Shown here: piece by piece, positions 1-7,882 of the stretch
Position numbering within the stretch: the first letter of the stretch is position 1
Layout of the letters: each line of letters begins with the position of its first letter
Assembly: GCA_039033215.1 (NCBI GenBank)
Contig: JBCCDA010000031.1
Coordinates: 1-38,998 of the forward strand
Length of the DNA: 38,998 nt
Reading direction: 5' to 3'
Source: Thermohalobaculum sp039033215
Lineage (GTDB): Bacteria; Pseudomonadota; Alphaproteobacteria; Rhodobacterales; Rhodobacteraceae
Notes under the pieces: model-generated
What the model was told of the DNA's origin: nothing
The model's database searches: none
What the model saw: the letters and a program-made list of their open reading frames with translations, nothing else
Program-made: the position numbers and the translations under genes

Positions 1-64
1 AGCCCAGCTTCGTGAGGACATCCCAAAACTCAGGCCGCAGCGGTCCCGAAGAAGGCTGGTTCAT
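1..64 (-). CDS. Start of a protein gene cut by the left window edge
   Basis: An ATG at 64 opens a reading frame running leftward off the window. Its first residues read MNQPSSGPLRPEFWDVLTKL, which looks like real protein because it has no stop and follows a plausible start. Only about 21 codons are visible, so no function can be given. It lies downstream of, and in the same direction as, the reductase and the 108-aa gene. The weak purine stretch before the ATG is not a strong ribosome binding site. It could be a chance frame; I favour a real gene only moderately. Confidence 0.4.
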   Translation of the reverse strand, partial: MNQPSSGPLRPEFWDVLTKLG

Positions 65-226
65 CACCGCCTGAGGGCCCGTGGATCACCCCTGCTGACA
101 ACAGGGGCCCGAAGCTAAGCCGGATCCGGCGATGCATATCTAAAGGCCACAAGGCGCCGACGACGACGCCAGACAACACTGGGCAGACGGCCCCGTTCCC
201 CCGAGAGAGATCCTCGCCACCCGCGG

Positions 227-250
227 TAGGGTGGGCTTCCAGCCCACCTA
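227..250 (-). terminator. GC-rich hairpin at the end of the 108-aa gene
   Basis: Eight paired bases (GGTGGGCT / AGCCCACC) with a 3-nt loop, extended by two more pairs past one bulged G. The hairpin overlaps the TAG stop of the 108-aa gene. No T-run follows on the minus strand, so it may be a weak or Rho-assisted terminator or an mRNA-stabilising hairpin rather than a classical intrinsic terminator. Confidence 0.4.
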
Positions 251-574
251 GGCGTCGGGGCCTTCGATCTTGTCCGAGGATCTGTCGGGCGCCGGTAGGA
301 ACGGCGCCCAGGCATCCTGCACCATCTTGGTCCAGGCCTGCATGGGGGCCAGCATCGGATTGGCCATCGGCGTCATGAACGGCTGCATCATCGAGAGCGC
401 GGCGGCGGGGCCAAAGAACGGCAGCCCCTTGGAGAGATGCTCGCCAAACGCCTCCATCGACGGCGTGGCCGTCAGCCGCATGGTGATCACCTCCGGCTTG
501 CCGGGCCCCGGCTCCTCCCGCGTCATCTCGACATCCAGATGTGGGAGCTTGGCGCTAACGGTGGTCTCGGTCAT
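248..574 (-). CDS. Hypothetical 108-aa protein downstream of the small class II RNR
   Basis: I do not recognise this family. The chosen start (MTETTVSAKL) is an ATG at 574, eight bases after an AGAGGG ribosome binding site; the longer frame to 631 lacks one. The protein has an acidic, beta-rich N-terminal half and a Met/Pro/Phe-rich C-terminal part (roughly residues 45-95, with repeated MxPM-type turns). It has no signal peptide or clear membrane helix. It starts about 130 bases after the reductase stop in the same direction, so it may share its transcript. The Pro/Met-rich amphipathic tail is somewhat phasin-like, but that is only a guess. Confidence 0.6.
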   Translation of the reverse strand: MTETTVSAKLPHLDVEMTREEPGPGKPEVITMRLTATPSMEAFGEHLSKGLPFFGPAAALSMMQPFMTPMANPMLAPMQAWTKMVQDAWAPFLPAPDRSSDKIEGPDA

Positions 575-706
575 CTTTATGGCCCTCTTGACGCTGCGCT
601 GCACAATACGGCACGGGCGGTTGCCGCTCAAGGGTCGCCAAACCGCTCCAATTGCTCTGCCTCAGCGGCACAGGTGGCTCGACCCAGGTCGCGCATCGGC
701 TGCCAG

Positions 707-2971
707 TCACCCACACTTCGAATGGCCACAGTCGAGGCAGGTCTCACACCCCTCCTTCAGGACGAGGTTGAAGCCACCGCAGCTTGGGCACGTGCTGGGT
801 GCCACGCCGCCGACGACCTCGCGTTGGGCGACGGGATCTTCGGCAAGGCCCATGCCTTCGCCCGCGATGAACCCGATCTCGATCAAGTGGCGTTCGATCA
901 CCCCGCCAATGGCAGCCAGGATCGAGGGCACGTAGCGCCCCTTCATCCAGGCGCCGCCGCGGGGGTCGAAGACGGCCTTGAGCTCCTCGACGACGAAGGA
1001 GACATCGCCGCCGCGCCGGAACACCGCCGAGATCATCCGCGTGAGCGCCACCGTCCAGGCGTAGTGCTCCATATTCTTCGAGTTGATGAAGATCTCGAAG
1101 GGCCGCCGCCGCCCGCTTTCGGCAATGTCGTTCATGGTGATGTAGATCGCATGCGCGCTCTCGGGCCAGCGCAGCTTGTAGGTCACGCCCTCCAGTTGCT
1201 CGGGCCGCTCGAGGGGTGCGAACATCTGCACGACGTCGCCGTCTGCGGTGGGGTGGGGTTCCACCCCGACCTTGGGCTCGGCCGCGACCTCGAGTACCGA
1301 CCCCGTCACGTCGTTCGGGCGGTAGGTCGTGCAGCCCTTGCAGCCGGTCCGGTAGGCCTCGGTGTAGACGTCCTTGAAGGCCTCGAAGCTGATGTCCTCG
1401 GGCACGTTGATCGTCTTGGAGATGGAGCTGTCGACCCATTTCTGCGCCTCGGCCTGCATGGCCACGTGGTCGAGCGGCGCCAGGGTCTGGGCGCTGACGA
1501 AGTAGTCGGGCAGCGGGGTGTCGCCCTTGACCTCGCGCCACTTCGCCACCGCGTAATCGACGACCTCCTCCTCGGTCTTCGAGCCGTCCTTCTGCAGGAC
1601 CTTGCGGGTGTAGGCGTGGGCGAAGACGGGCTCGATCCCACTGGAGACGTTCCCGGCATAGAGGCTGATCGTCCCCGTGGGCGCGATCGACGTGAGCAGC
1701 GCGTTGCGGATCCCGTGCTCGGCGATGCCGTCGCGGATGTCCTGCGGCAGGCGCTGGATGTGCCGGCCTTTCAGGTATTCGTCGCGGTCGAACAGGGGAA
1801 ACGCCCCCTTCTCCCTGGCGATCTCGACCGAGGCGCGGTAGGCGGCCTCCTGCACCGTCCGCATCCAGCGCCCGGTCTGGGCCACGGCTTCCGGCGCGCC
1901 GTAGGTGAGCCCGCACATGGCCAGCGCATCGGCGAGGCCGGTGACGCCGAGCCCGATACGCCGCTTGGCCTGGGCCTCCGCTGCCTGGGCCTCCAGCGGG
2001 AAACGGCTGGCATCGACCACGTTGTCCATCATCCGAACGGCAGTGGCCACCAGATCCGCCAGTTCCTCCTCCTCGATCCGGCCCCCATCGAACGGGTGCC
2101 GGACCAGGGCGGCGAGGTTGACCGACCCCAGCAGACAGGCGCCATAGGGCGGCAGGGGCTGCTCGCCACAGGGGTTGGTCGCCGAAATCGTCTCGGCGTA
2201 ATGCAGGTTGTTCTCGGCGTTGATGCGGTCGATGAAGATCACGCCCGGCTCGGCGTAATCATAGGTCGACTGCATGATCAGGTTCCAGAGCTCGCGGGCC
2301 GGCACGGTCTTGTAGGTCCGGCCCTCGAAGGTGAGGTGCCAATCCTCCTCGGCCTCGACGGCGGCCATGAAGTCATCCGTGACCAGGACCGAGAGGTTGA
2401 ACATCCGGAGCCGGGTGCTGTCCTGCTTGGCGGTGATGAAATCCTCGATATCGGGGTGATCGCAGCGCATCGTCGCCATCATCGCCCCGCGGCGCGAGCC
2501 CGCCGACATGATGGTGCGGCACATCGCATCCCAGACGTCCATGAACGACAGGGGCCCCGAGGCATCGGCGCCGACGCCGTGCACCGCCGCGCCCTTGGGC
2601 CGGATTGTCGTGAAATCGTACCCGATCCCGCCGCCCTGCTGCATGGTGAGAGCTGCTTCCTTCAGCATCTCGAAGATGCCGCCCATGCTGTCGGGGATCG
2701 TGCCCATGACGAAGCAGTTGAAGAGCGTCACCGACCGCTCGGTCCCTGCACCGGCCAGGATGCGCCCCGCGGGCAGATATCGAAATCCCTCCAGCGCCTT
2801 GTAGAAGCGATCCTCCCAGACGGCCGGTTCGGCCTCGACCGAGGCGAGCGCGCGGGCGACGCGGCGCCAGCTGTCTTCGACCGACTGGTCGATCGGCGCG
2901 CCCTCGGGGCTCTTGAACCTGTACTTCATGTCCCAGATCTGCTCGGAGATCGGCGCTGCGAACACGGTCAT
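707..2971 (-). CDS. nrdJ: Adenosylcobalamin-dependent ribonucleotide reductase (class II), 754-aa form
   Basis: Reduces ribonucleotides to deoxyribonucleotides using a thiyl radical made by adenosylcobalamin, without needing oxygen. Visible catalytic residues: NPCGE at 266-270 gives the radical cysteine C268 with N266 and E270. C86 (NCFVMG) and C279 (YGACLLGSVNL) are the redox pair. The conserved APTGTIS barrel motif follows. The C-terminus has a cysteine cluster (CPSCGG, CETCLDCG, SKCG) expected to re-reduce the active site or bind zinc. The length fits the compact class II family. The start ATG at 2971 follows a GGAAG ribosome binding site. The promoter just upstream carries candidate NrdR boxes. 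A second, unrelated-length class II enzyme lies at 14804-18469, so this may be a specialised paralogue. Confidence 0.96.
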   Translation of the reverse strand: MTVFAAPISEQIWDMKYRFKSPEGAPIDQSVEDSWRRVARALASVEAEPAVWEDRFYKALEGFRYLPAGRILAGAGTERSVTLFNCFVMGTIPDSMGGIFEMLKEAALTMQQGGGIGYDFTTIRPKGAAVHGVGADASGPLSFMDVWDAMCRTIMSAGSRRGAMMATMRCDHPDIEDFITAKQDSTRLRMFNLSVLVTDDFMAAVEAEEDWHLTFEGRTYKTVPARELWNLIMQSTYDYAEPGVIFIDRINAENNLHYAETISATNPCGEQPLPPYGACLLGSVNLAALVRHPFDGGRIEEEELADLVATAVRMMDNVVDASRFPLEAQAAEAQAKRRIGLGVTGLADALAMCGLTYGAPEAVAQTGRWMRTVQEAAYRASVEIAREKGAFPLFDRDEYLKGRHIQRLPQDIRDGIAEHGIRNALLTSIAPTGTISLYAGNVSSGIEPVFAHAYTRKVLQKDGSKTEEEVVDYAVAKWREVKGDTPLPDYFVSAQTLAPLDHVAMQAEAQKWVDSSISKTINVPEDISFEAFKDVYTEAYRTGCKGCTTYRPNDVTGSVLEVAAEPKVGVEPHPTADGDVVQMFAPLERPEQLEGVTYKLRWPESAHAIYITMNDIAESGRRRPFEIFINSKNMEHYAWTVALTRMISAVFRRGGDVSFVVEELKAVFDPRGGAWMKGRYVPSILAAIGGVIERHLIEIGFIAGEGMGLAEDPVAQREVVGGVAPSTCPSCGGFNLVLKEGCETCLDCGHSKCG

Positions 2972-2991
2972 GGCCCCGCTTCCTTCATTTC

Positions 2992-3042
2992 ATCCCAAGT
3001 GTTGTGGATCACGGATCTTAGCACACAAAATGTGGCGTTCAA
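2992..3042 (-). promoter_or_regulatory. nrdJ (754 aa) promoter overlapped by two NrdR-like boxes
   Basis: Reading on the minus strand, TTGAAC (3037-3042) and TAAGAT (3015-3020) are 16 bases apart, a plausible sigma-70 promoter. On the plus strand, ACACAAAATGTGGCGT (3023-3038) matches the remembered NrdR box ACACwATATwTwGTGT at most core positions. A weaker copy, ATCCCAAGTGTTGTGG (2992-3007), starts exactly 31 bases away. Paired boxes three helical turns apart across a promoter are how the NrdR repressor usually acts on reductase genes. An inverted repeat ATGTGGCG...CGCCACAT (3030-3052) also lies over the -35 region. Confidence 0.55.
3003..3011 (-). promoter_or_regulatory. DnaA-like box near the 754-aa nrdJ start site
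   Basis: On the minus strand the sequence TGATCCACA differs from the DnaA box TTATCCACA at one base. It overlaps the second NrdR-like box. DnaA control of reductase genes is established in E. coli; here the role is inferred from sequence alone. Confidence 0.35.
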
Positions 3043-3181
3043 GCCGCCACATCAGTGCACTCCGAACAATTTGACCCCTCGCCCGCAAAGCCGCAAGAGC
3101 GAAGCGCGCCGAACGTGATGATCCTAGTCCTTGTGGACGGGACTCGGCAGCGGTAATGTCCAATCGAGGCAGGAGGTTGGC

Positions 3182-5671
3182 TTGCGGGCATCAGAAGGCA
3201 CATTGTTTGCCGCGGCAGTCGTGGCGTTCGCCATTGCTATGCCTATGAGCGCCGCGCGGGCAGAAGAGCCGGTGCCGCCGCCACGGCCCAGCCACAACCT
3301 CTTTGGGATGACGGGGAACATCGACACGCCGACCGCGGACATGCAGCCGGATGGACAGTTCTCGCTGACCACCGGTTACTTCGGCGGCCAGCTGCGCAAC
3401 ACGCTCTCCGTGCAGATCCTGCCAGGTGTAGAAGGCGCCTTCCGCTACTCGACAATCCGGGGGTTCTTCCGCAACCGCGGGGGACGGGACTCGGGCCGGA
3501 CGCTCTTTGACCGCTCGTTCGACATCAAATTGCGAATCCTCGAGGAAAGCAGCCGATGGCCGGCTCTCGCGATCGGGCTTCAGGATTTCCTCGGCACCGG
3601 CATCTATTCGTCCGAATATATCGTCGCGACCAAGGGGATCACGACCGAAAATTACGGCAGTTTCCGGATCTCCAGCGGGATCGGCTGGGGCCGGTTCGCC
3701 GATCAGAATGTGATCGACAACCCGCTCGCGGCGATCGATCGGTTCTCGAGCCGCGGGGGCGATTTCGGCGAAGGCGGAAATGTGAACTTCGGCCAGTACT
3801 TTTCCGGCACCGACCTCGGCTTTTTCGGGGGCGTGGAATGGAGCACACCAATCGACGGGCTGACGGCGAAGATCGAATACTCGCCCGATCAGTACTCACG
3901 TGAGCGGCTGTTCAGCGATCTGGACCAGAACGTTCCGATCAACTTCGGGCTCGAGTACCGGGCGTTGCAGAACGTGGAGGTCGGCGCCTACTACATGTAC
4001 GGCACCGAGTTCGGCGTGCGCGTCACGCTGACGGGCAACCCGTTCCGGCCGATCACCGAGGTCGACCTTCTGCCAGGCGCCCAGCCGCTGCGGCCCCGCC
4101 CCCCACCCGAGGACAACGTGATCCTCGCGGCTCTCGGCGAGGTGGTCGAGATGATCGGCGGCGACGACGTGCCCCCCAGTTTCAACGACCCGCGTCTGGC
4201 CGATGTCATGGTGCACACCCGGCTGGGCACGGTGCGCTGGGCGGAAGCGCAGCTGACGCGCGGGGACATCGCCTGCCCCGACGAGCTGGCGGAGGCCATC
4301 GACGCCCACTACGGCGTCATCGACGTGGTGACCTTCAGCCGTCCCGACGGGGTTGTCTTGTGCACGGTCGCCCTGCGGCCCGCAGGCCAGCATGCCATCC
4401 GGGTCACCAGCCGCTCACCGGAGTCTTACCCCACCGACTGGTACGACCAGCCCGAGGTGCGCGACGAGCTGATGCAGTCGGTTGCGGACGAGCTCGAGGC
4501 CGACGATCTTGGGCTTGTCGGGCTCGAGATCGCGCCTCGCCGGGTCGAGGTCTACATTCGCAATACGCGCTACCGTTCGGAACCCCGCGCGATCGGGCGG
4601 GTTGCCCGGGCGCTGACCCGTACCCTGCCGCCGTCGGTCGAGATCTTCGAGATCACCCCCGTCGACCGGTCGATTCCGCTGGTCACCATCGTGCTGAACC
4701 GCAGCCAGCTGGAAGATCAGGTGGGCCGCCCCGATGCGGACAAGCGGAGCTGGGCGACCGCCTCGGTGCGCAGTGCGGATCCCGTGCCCATGTCGACGCT
4801 GGTCCAGGATGGCGGTGTCTATCCCAAGATCGGCTGGCGGATCGAACCCGGCCTGCCTGCCAGCCTCTTTGACCCGGACAGCCCATTCCGGATCGATCTT
4901 GGCGTCGTGGCCTCTGGCTCGATCGAGTTCGTGCCGGGCTTTTCGTTCAACGGCAGCGTCTTCAAACGGATCATCGGCACGCTCGATGACATCACCCGCG
5001 AATCGGACAGCCGGGTGGAGGAGCGCGTCCGGTCGGAAATCGCGCAGTACCTCCGCGAGGGCGATCCGGCGATCACGCGCATGACGTTCGATTATGTGAC
5101 CAAGTTGAACCCGGAGTTCTACGGCCGCGTCTCGGGCGGTCTGCTGGAGCGCATGTATGCCGGTTTCTCGGGCGAGGTTCTCTGGAAGCCCGCGACGCAG
5201 GACTGGGGCCTTGGGCTCGAGGTCAACTATGTGCGCCAGCGCGATTTCAACGGGCTGTTCGACATGATCAGCTACGACACGGTGACGGGCCACGCGAGCT
5301 TCTACTGGGACACCAACTTCTACGGCTTGTCGACCCAGGTCGATGTCGGGCGCTATCTGGCCGGCGATTGGGGCGGCACCTTCGCGATGAAGCGGCGCTT
5401 CCCAAACGGATGGGAGATCGGCGGCTTCTTCACGCTCACCGAGATCCCGTTCAGCGAGTTCGGGGAAGGCTCGTTCGACAAGGGCATCTTCCTCACCATC
5501 CCGTTCAACTGGGGCCTGCCCTATGAGAGCCGCGCCGAATACTCGACCGTGCTGCGCCCCCTGACGCGGGACGGCGGTCAGCGCGTCGGCGTGGGCGGCC
5601 GGTTGTACCCGCTGGTCGAGGATCAGGACGTCGGCTTCTACCGCCAGACCTGGGACGACTTCTGGCAATGA
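3182..5671 (+). CDS. yjbH: YjbH-type outer-membrane exopolysaccharide protein
   Basis: YjbH-domain protein of 829 residues, expected in the outer membrane and linked to export or modification of an extracellular polysaccharide. I chose a TTG start at 3182 because AGGAGG lies five bases upstream and it opens directly onto a signal peptide (hydrophobic AAAVVAFAIAMP, cleavage after SAARA). The upstream ATG at 3131 lacks both. The N-terminal part contains the HNLFGMTGNIDTPTA segment typical of this family. The rest is rich in aromatic, alternating beta strands as in a barrel (for example VNYVRQRDFNGLF and SRAEYSTVLRPLTRDGG). It overlaps yjbF by four bases (ATGA), showing translational coupling. 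Length is somewhat greater than the E. coli protein as I remember it. Confidence 0.85.
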   Translation: MRASEGTLFAAAVVAFAIAMPMSAARAEEPVPPPRPSHNLFGMTGNIDTPTADMQPDGQFSLTTGYFGGQLRNTLSVQILPGVEGAFRYSTIRGFFRNRGGRDSGRTLFDRSFDIKLRILEESSRWPALAIGLQDFLGTGIYSSEYIVATKGITTENYGSFRISSGIGWGRFADQNVIDNPLAAIDRFSSRGGDFGEGGNVNFGQYFSGTDLGFFGGVEWSTPIDGLTAKIEYSPDQYSRERLFSDLDQNVPINFGLEYRALQNVEVGAYYMYGTEFGVRVTLTGNPFRPITEVDLLPGAQPLRPRPPPEDNVILAALGEVVEMIGGDDVPPSFNDPRLADVMVHTRLGTVRWAEAQLTRGDIACPDELAEAIDAHYGVIDVVTFSRPDGVVLCTVALRPAGQHAIRVTSRSPESYPTDWYDQPEVRDELMQSVADELEADDLGLVGLEIAPRRVEVYIRNTRYRSEPRAIGRVARALTRTLPPSVEIFEITPVDRSIPLVTIVLNRSQLEDQVGRPDADKRSWATASVRSADPVPMSTLVQDGGVYPKIGWRIEPGLPASLFDPDSPFRIDLGVVASGSIEFVPGFSFNGSVFKRIIGTLDDITRESDSRVEERVRSEIAQYLREGDPAITRMTFDYVTKLNPEFYGRVSGGLLERMYAGFSGEVLWKPATQDWGLGLEVNYVRQRDFNGLFDMISYDTVTGHASFYWDTNFYGLSTQVDVGRYLAGDWGGTFAMKRRFPNGWEIGGFFTLTEIPFSEFGEGSFDKGIFLTIPFNWGLPYESRAEYSTVLRPLTRDGGQRVGVGGRLYPLVEDQDVGFYRQTWDDFWQ

Positions 5672-6345
5672 GGTGGCTGGCGCTTCCCCTGCTCGGCCTT
5701 GGCCTGGCGTTGAGCGCGTGCAGCTCGGGCGGCACTTCGGCGGTCGAGCGTTTGGCACCGGTCATCGAGGGCGCGATCTTTGGCAGCGATGAGTTGCCCG
5801 ATCCCGAGCCAGTCCCCCGGTCGGTGTTGCTGCAGATCCCCTTCGCGACGATAGCGCTTCAGGTGCGCGACGGGCCCATCGGCTACGCGACCGCGCAGGA
5901 GGCGAACGGACCGTACGTCGTCTATCAGGATACCGCGCGCCGCTCGATCACGATCCTTGGCGGGCTGATCACCGGGACATCGGGCATCGGCAGAAACATG
6001 AAGGCGATCAAGAACCAGGTCGACGATCCGATCGCGGTGCAGACGCCTCTCGACGCCTGGCCCCGGCGCATCGACCGCAACTATCAGTTTGCCCGCCACT
6101 CGGCCGAGGATTTCGAGATCACGGTGAGTTGCGGCTATCAGCAGATCAGCCGCGAGCGGATCGAGATCTTCGAGATCTTCTATTCCGTGACCCGCGTGGT
6201 CGAGCGATGCTCGAACGGCATACGTACGTTCGACAACACGTACTGGGTCGATGCGGATACCGGCTTCGTCTGGCAGAGCGAGCAGTGGGTCGGGCCACAG
6301 ATCGAGCCCTATACGCTGCGGGTCTTGCGCCCCTTCGTGGGCTGA
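5668..6345 (+). CDS. yjbF: YjbF/GfcB-type lipoprotein
   Basis: Lipoprotein of the YjbF (GfcB/YmcC) family that accompanies YjbH in exopolysaccharide loci. The N-terminus MRWLALPLLGLGLALSAC has a hydrophobic core and a lipobox with the lipidated cysteine at residue 18, so the mature protein is membrane-anchored. The body contains the family-like segments QIPFATIALQVRDGP, GLITGTSGIGRNM and DNTYWVDADTGFVWQSEQWVGP. Its start overlaps the yjbH stop, so both come from one transcript. In E. coli the order is yjbEFGH; here yjbH precedes yjbF and no yjbG-like gene is seen between or beside them. Confidence 0.85.
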   Translation: MRWLALPLLGLGLALSACSSGGTSAVERLAPVIEGAIFGSDELPDPEPVPRSVLLQIPFATIALQVRDGPIGYATAQEANGPYVVYQDTARRSITILGGLITGTSGIGRNMKAIKNQVDDPIAVQTPLDAWPRRIDRNYQFARHSAEDFEITVSCGYQQISRERIEIFEIFYSVTRVVERCSNGIRTFDNTYWVDADTGFVWQSEQWVGPQIEPYTLRVLRPFVG

Positions 6346-6416
6346 CACTCATCGCCAATAATGCAGGCCGACGTATCGCCCCGGTTCAGTGGCTGCCCGA
6401 ACCAACGTCGAACAAC

Positions 6417-6445
6417 AGAAAAGGCACCGCGCAACGGCGGTGCCC
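6417..6445 (-). terminator. Terminator for the yjbE-like gene
   Basis: An 8-bp stem GGCACCGC / GCGGTGCC with a 6-nt loop, followed on the minus strand by TTTTC. It lies between the convergent yjbF and yjbE-like genes and best fits the minus-strand gene; it could also slow plus-strand transcription. Confidence 0.75.
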
Positions 6446-6471
6446 TTCCAAATCTCGTGACCAGTTGGACC

Positions 6472-6834
6472 TTAGTTGGTCGTGCCGGTCGTGCTTGTCG
6501 TACCGGTGGTACCAGTCGTGCCCGTTGTGCCGGTCGCCGAGTCGCCGTCATCCGTTGCGGCTACGACCCCGATGATGACCCCGGCAAGGACCACCACACC
6601 ACCGACGACGATCGCGCCTGCGGGGATCGTGCTCAGCACAGGCAGAGCAGCCTCCGCGCCCGACTGCGCAATGCCACCTTCAGGTGCAACGCAGTTGCCG
6701 GGCTGACCCACGGTGCCGATGAACACATGGCCAGCAGAACAATCCGCAGGACCCGCGGGAGAGGTGTTGTTTGCCATGGCAAGCGCCGGCGTGAGGGCGA
6801 GCGCAATTGCAGCGACACCGTTCAGAATTCTCAT
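6472..6834 (-). CDS. yjbE: YjbE-like small secreted protein with a Gly-Thr-Thr repeat tail
   Basis: A 120-aa exported protein. The start at 6834 (MRILNGVAA) is chosen because GGAGG lies five bases before it; an ATG 12 bases upstream contains that same GGAGG. The signal peptide ends at ALAMA. The middle has one hydrophobic segment (residues about 78-98, IPAGAIVVGGVVVLAGVIIG), and the C-terminus is a GTT repeat ending GTTN. This build (signal, hydrophobic stretch, low-complexity Gly/Thr tail) resembles E. coli YjbE, and the neighbours are yjbF and yjbH. Unlike in E. coli it is on the opposite strand and convergent. The assignment rests on architecture and context more than on conserved residues. 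The single helix could anchor it in the inner membrane or serve in secretion. Confidence 0.6.
   Translation of the reverse strand: MRILNGVAAIALALTPALAMANNTSPAGPADCSAGHVFIGTVGQPGNCVAPEGGIAQSGAEAALPVLSTIPAGAIVVGGVVVLAGVIIGVVAATDDGDSATGTTGTTGTTGTTSTTGTTN
6475..6547. repeat. Nine-base repeats encoding the Gly-Thr-Thr tail
   Basis: Degenerate tandem 9-mers (for example GTCGTGCCG, GTCGTACCG, GTGGTACCA) encode repeated Gly-Thr-Thr on the minus strand. Copies differ mostly at third codon positions, so selection appears to keep the peptide pattern. Such tracts can gain or lose units between strains. Confidence 0.7.
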
Positions 6835-6911
6835 ATTCGCCTCCATGTTGGCAACCCACTCCGTGCAGGATCTTCTGCAAGGTTACCGTCTCCAGACCTT
6901 AAATAGTGCAA

Positions 6912-6925
6912 GGTGTTAAAACACC
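6912..6925. promoter_or_regulatory. Palindrome GGTGTTAAAACACC upstream of the yjbE-like gene
   Basis: Perfect 6-bp arms (GGTGTT / AACACC) around AA, about 80 bases upstream of the yjbE-like start. On the minus strand TTGGTG and TATTTA lie over and beside it with promoter-like spacing. It may be an operator; the regulator is unknown. Confidence 0.3.
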
Positions 6926-7064
6926 AAGCCGCTACTCCGCCCCTAGATACCAATCTCGGCCGCTTCGCGCAAGACGCAGCATGGTGCACCTGCACAAAAC
7001 TGCACGCAGGGCGTGCATCCGGGGACTTCGAGACACGCTTCGCGCAGATGTGCAAACAATTCGT

Positions 7065-7823
7065 TTACGCTGGATTGTCGCGTGGGGCGGGCTTTCGTTT
7101 CCATCCCATCTGTTCTGCCAGCACCCGCGGGCGAACCTCCTCGACTCCGCCGCGTTGAAGCTCGCCCAACTGGAACGGGCCATAACTGATTCGCAGCAGG
7201 CGATTGACCTCAAGGCCGACCGCCTCCATCGCCCGACGGATCTCACGGTTGCGCCCCTCGCGGAGACCGACAGTGATCCACGCGTTGGCACCTTGCTGGC
7301 GGTCGAGCGAGACGGTCATCTGCTGAAAACGCTCCCCGTCCAGGACCAAGCCCTTGCGCAGCGGAGCGAAGACAGCATCGGCAGGCGTGCCGTGGACCCT
7401 GACGCGGTACTTCCTCAGCCAGCCGGTCGAGGGGAGTTCCAGCTTTCTCTTGAGATCGCCGTCATTGGTCAACAGCAGCAATCCCTCGGAGTTCAGATCC
7501 AGGCGCCCAACACTCATGACCCGCGGCAGATCCTCGGGCAGCGCGTCGAAGATTGTCCGCCGCCCCTTCTCGTCGGCGTTGGTCGTGACCAGGCCGCTGG
7601 GCTTGTGATAGCGCCAAAGGCGGGCAGGTTCCGGCGCACTCAGCGCCTTGCCATCCACGGTGACTTTGTCGCGTTCGGACACGTTCAGGGCGGGGCTGTC
7701 GATCGGCTTGCCGTTCACGCGGACCCGCCCTGCCTCGATCATACGCTCGGCCTCGCGACGGGAGGCGAGGCCCGCGCGGGCGATACGCTTGGCGATGCGC
7801 TCTTGCTGCAATGGGTCGGTCAT
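7065..7823 (-). CDS. rluB: RluB-type 23S rRNA pseudouridine synthase
   Basis: RsuA/RluB-family enzyme that isomerises a uridine of 23S rRNA to pseudouridine. An S4 RNA-binding domain covers residues about 8-55 (ARAGLASRREAERMIEAGRV). The catalytic motif GRLDLNSEGLLLLTNDG carries the nucleophile D109. The later motifs REGRNREIRRAMEAVG and RLLRISYGPFQLGEL are typical of the family. The start at MTDPLQQ (7823) is preferred over the longer frame because it begins at the S4 domain and leaves a 59-base divergent gap to tadA. RluB versus other RsuA-family members cannot be fully separated by eye, but the length of 252 residues and the motifs favour RluB. The extreme C-terminus is basic (GWKRKPAPR). 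Confidence 0.88.
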   Translation of the reverse strand: MTDPLQQERIAKRIARAGLASRREAERMIEAGRVRVNGKPIDSPALNVSERDKVTVDGKALSAPEPARLWRYHKPSGLVTTNADEKGRRTIFDALPEDLPRVMSVGRLDLNSEGLLLLTNDGDLKRKLELPSTGWLRKYRVRVHGTPADAVFAPLRKGLVLDGERFQQMTVSLDRQQGANAWITVGLREGRNREIRRAMEAVGLEVNRLLRISYGPFQLGELQRGGVEEVRPRVLAEQMGWKRKPAPRDNPA

Positions 7824-7882
7824 GCCGCCCGTGTACGCGCCCCGGGCTGGCCCGCCAAGCGCCAAGGTTCTATAGCCGTGAG

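Noticed and set aside
3003..3020. TGATCC on the minus strand as an RpoE promoter for the 754-aa nrdJ
   Set aside because: No TAAGA/TATAAT-like hexamer at 16-18 bases downstream; the bases are better explained by the DnaA-like box.
437..3118. An 893-codon open frame on the plus strand opposite the 754-aa nrdJ
   Set aside because: It is antisense to a gene with complete catalytic motifs, its translation is low-complexity Arg/Gly/Asp/His without recognisable domains, and such shadows are common in GC-rich DNA.
4415..5758. A 447-codon minus-strand frame opposite yjbH
   Set aside because: Shadow of yjbH; no ribosome binding site or recognisable motif.
6971..7062. Several TGCA-containing repeats (TGCACC, TGCACA, TGCACG) upstream of the yjbE-like gene
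   Set aside because: Irregular spacing and orientation; no regulator motif could be supported.
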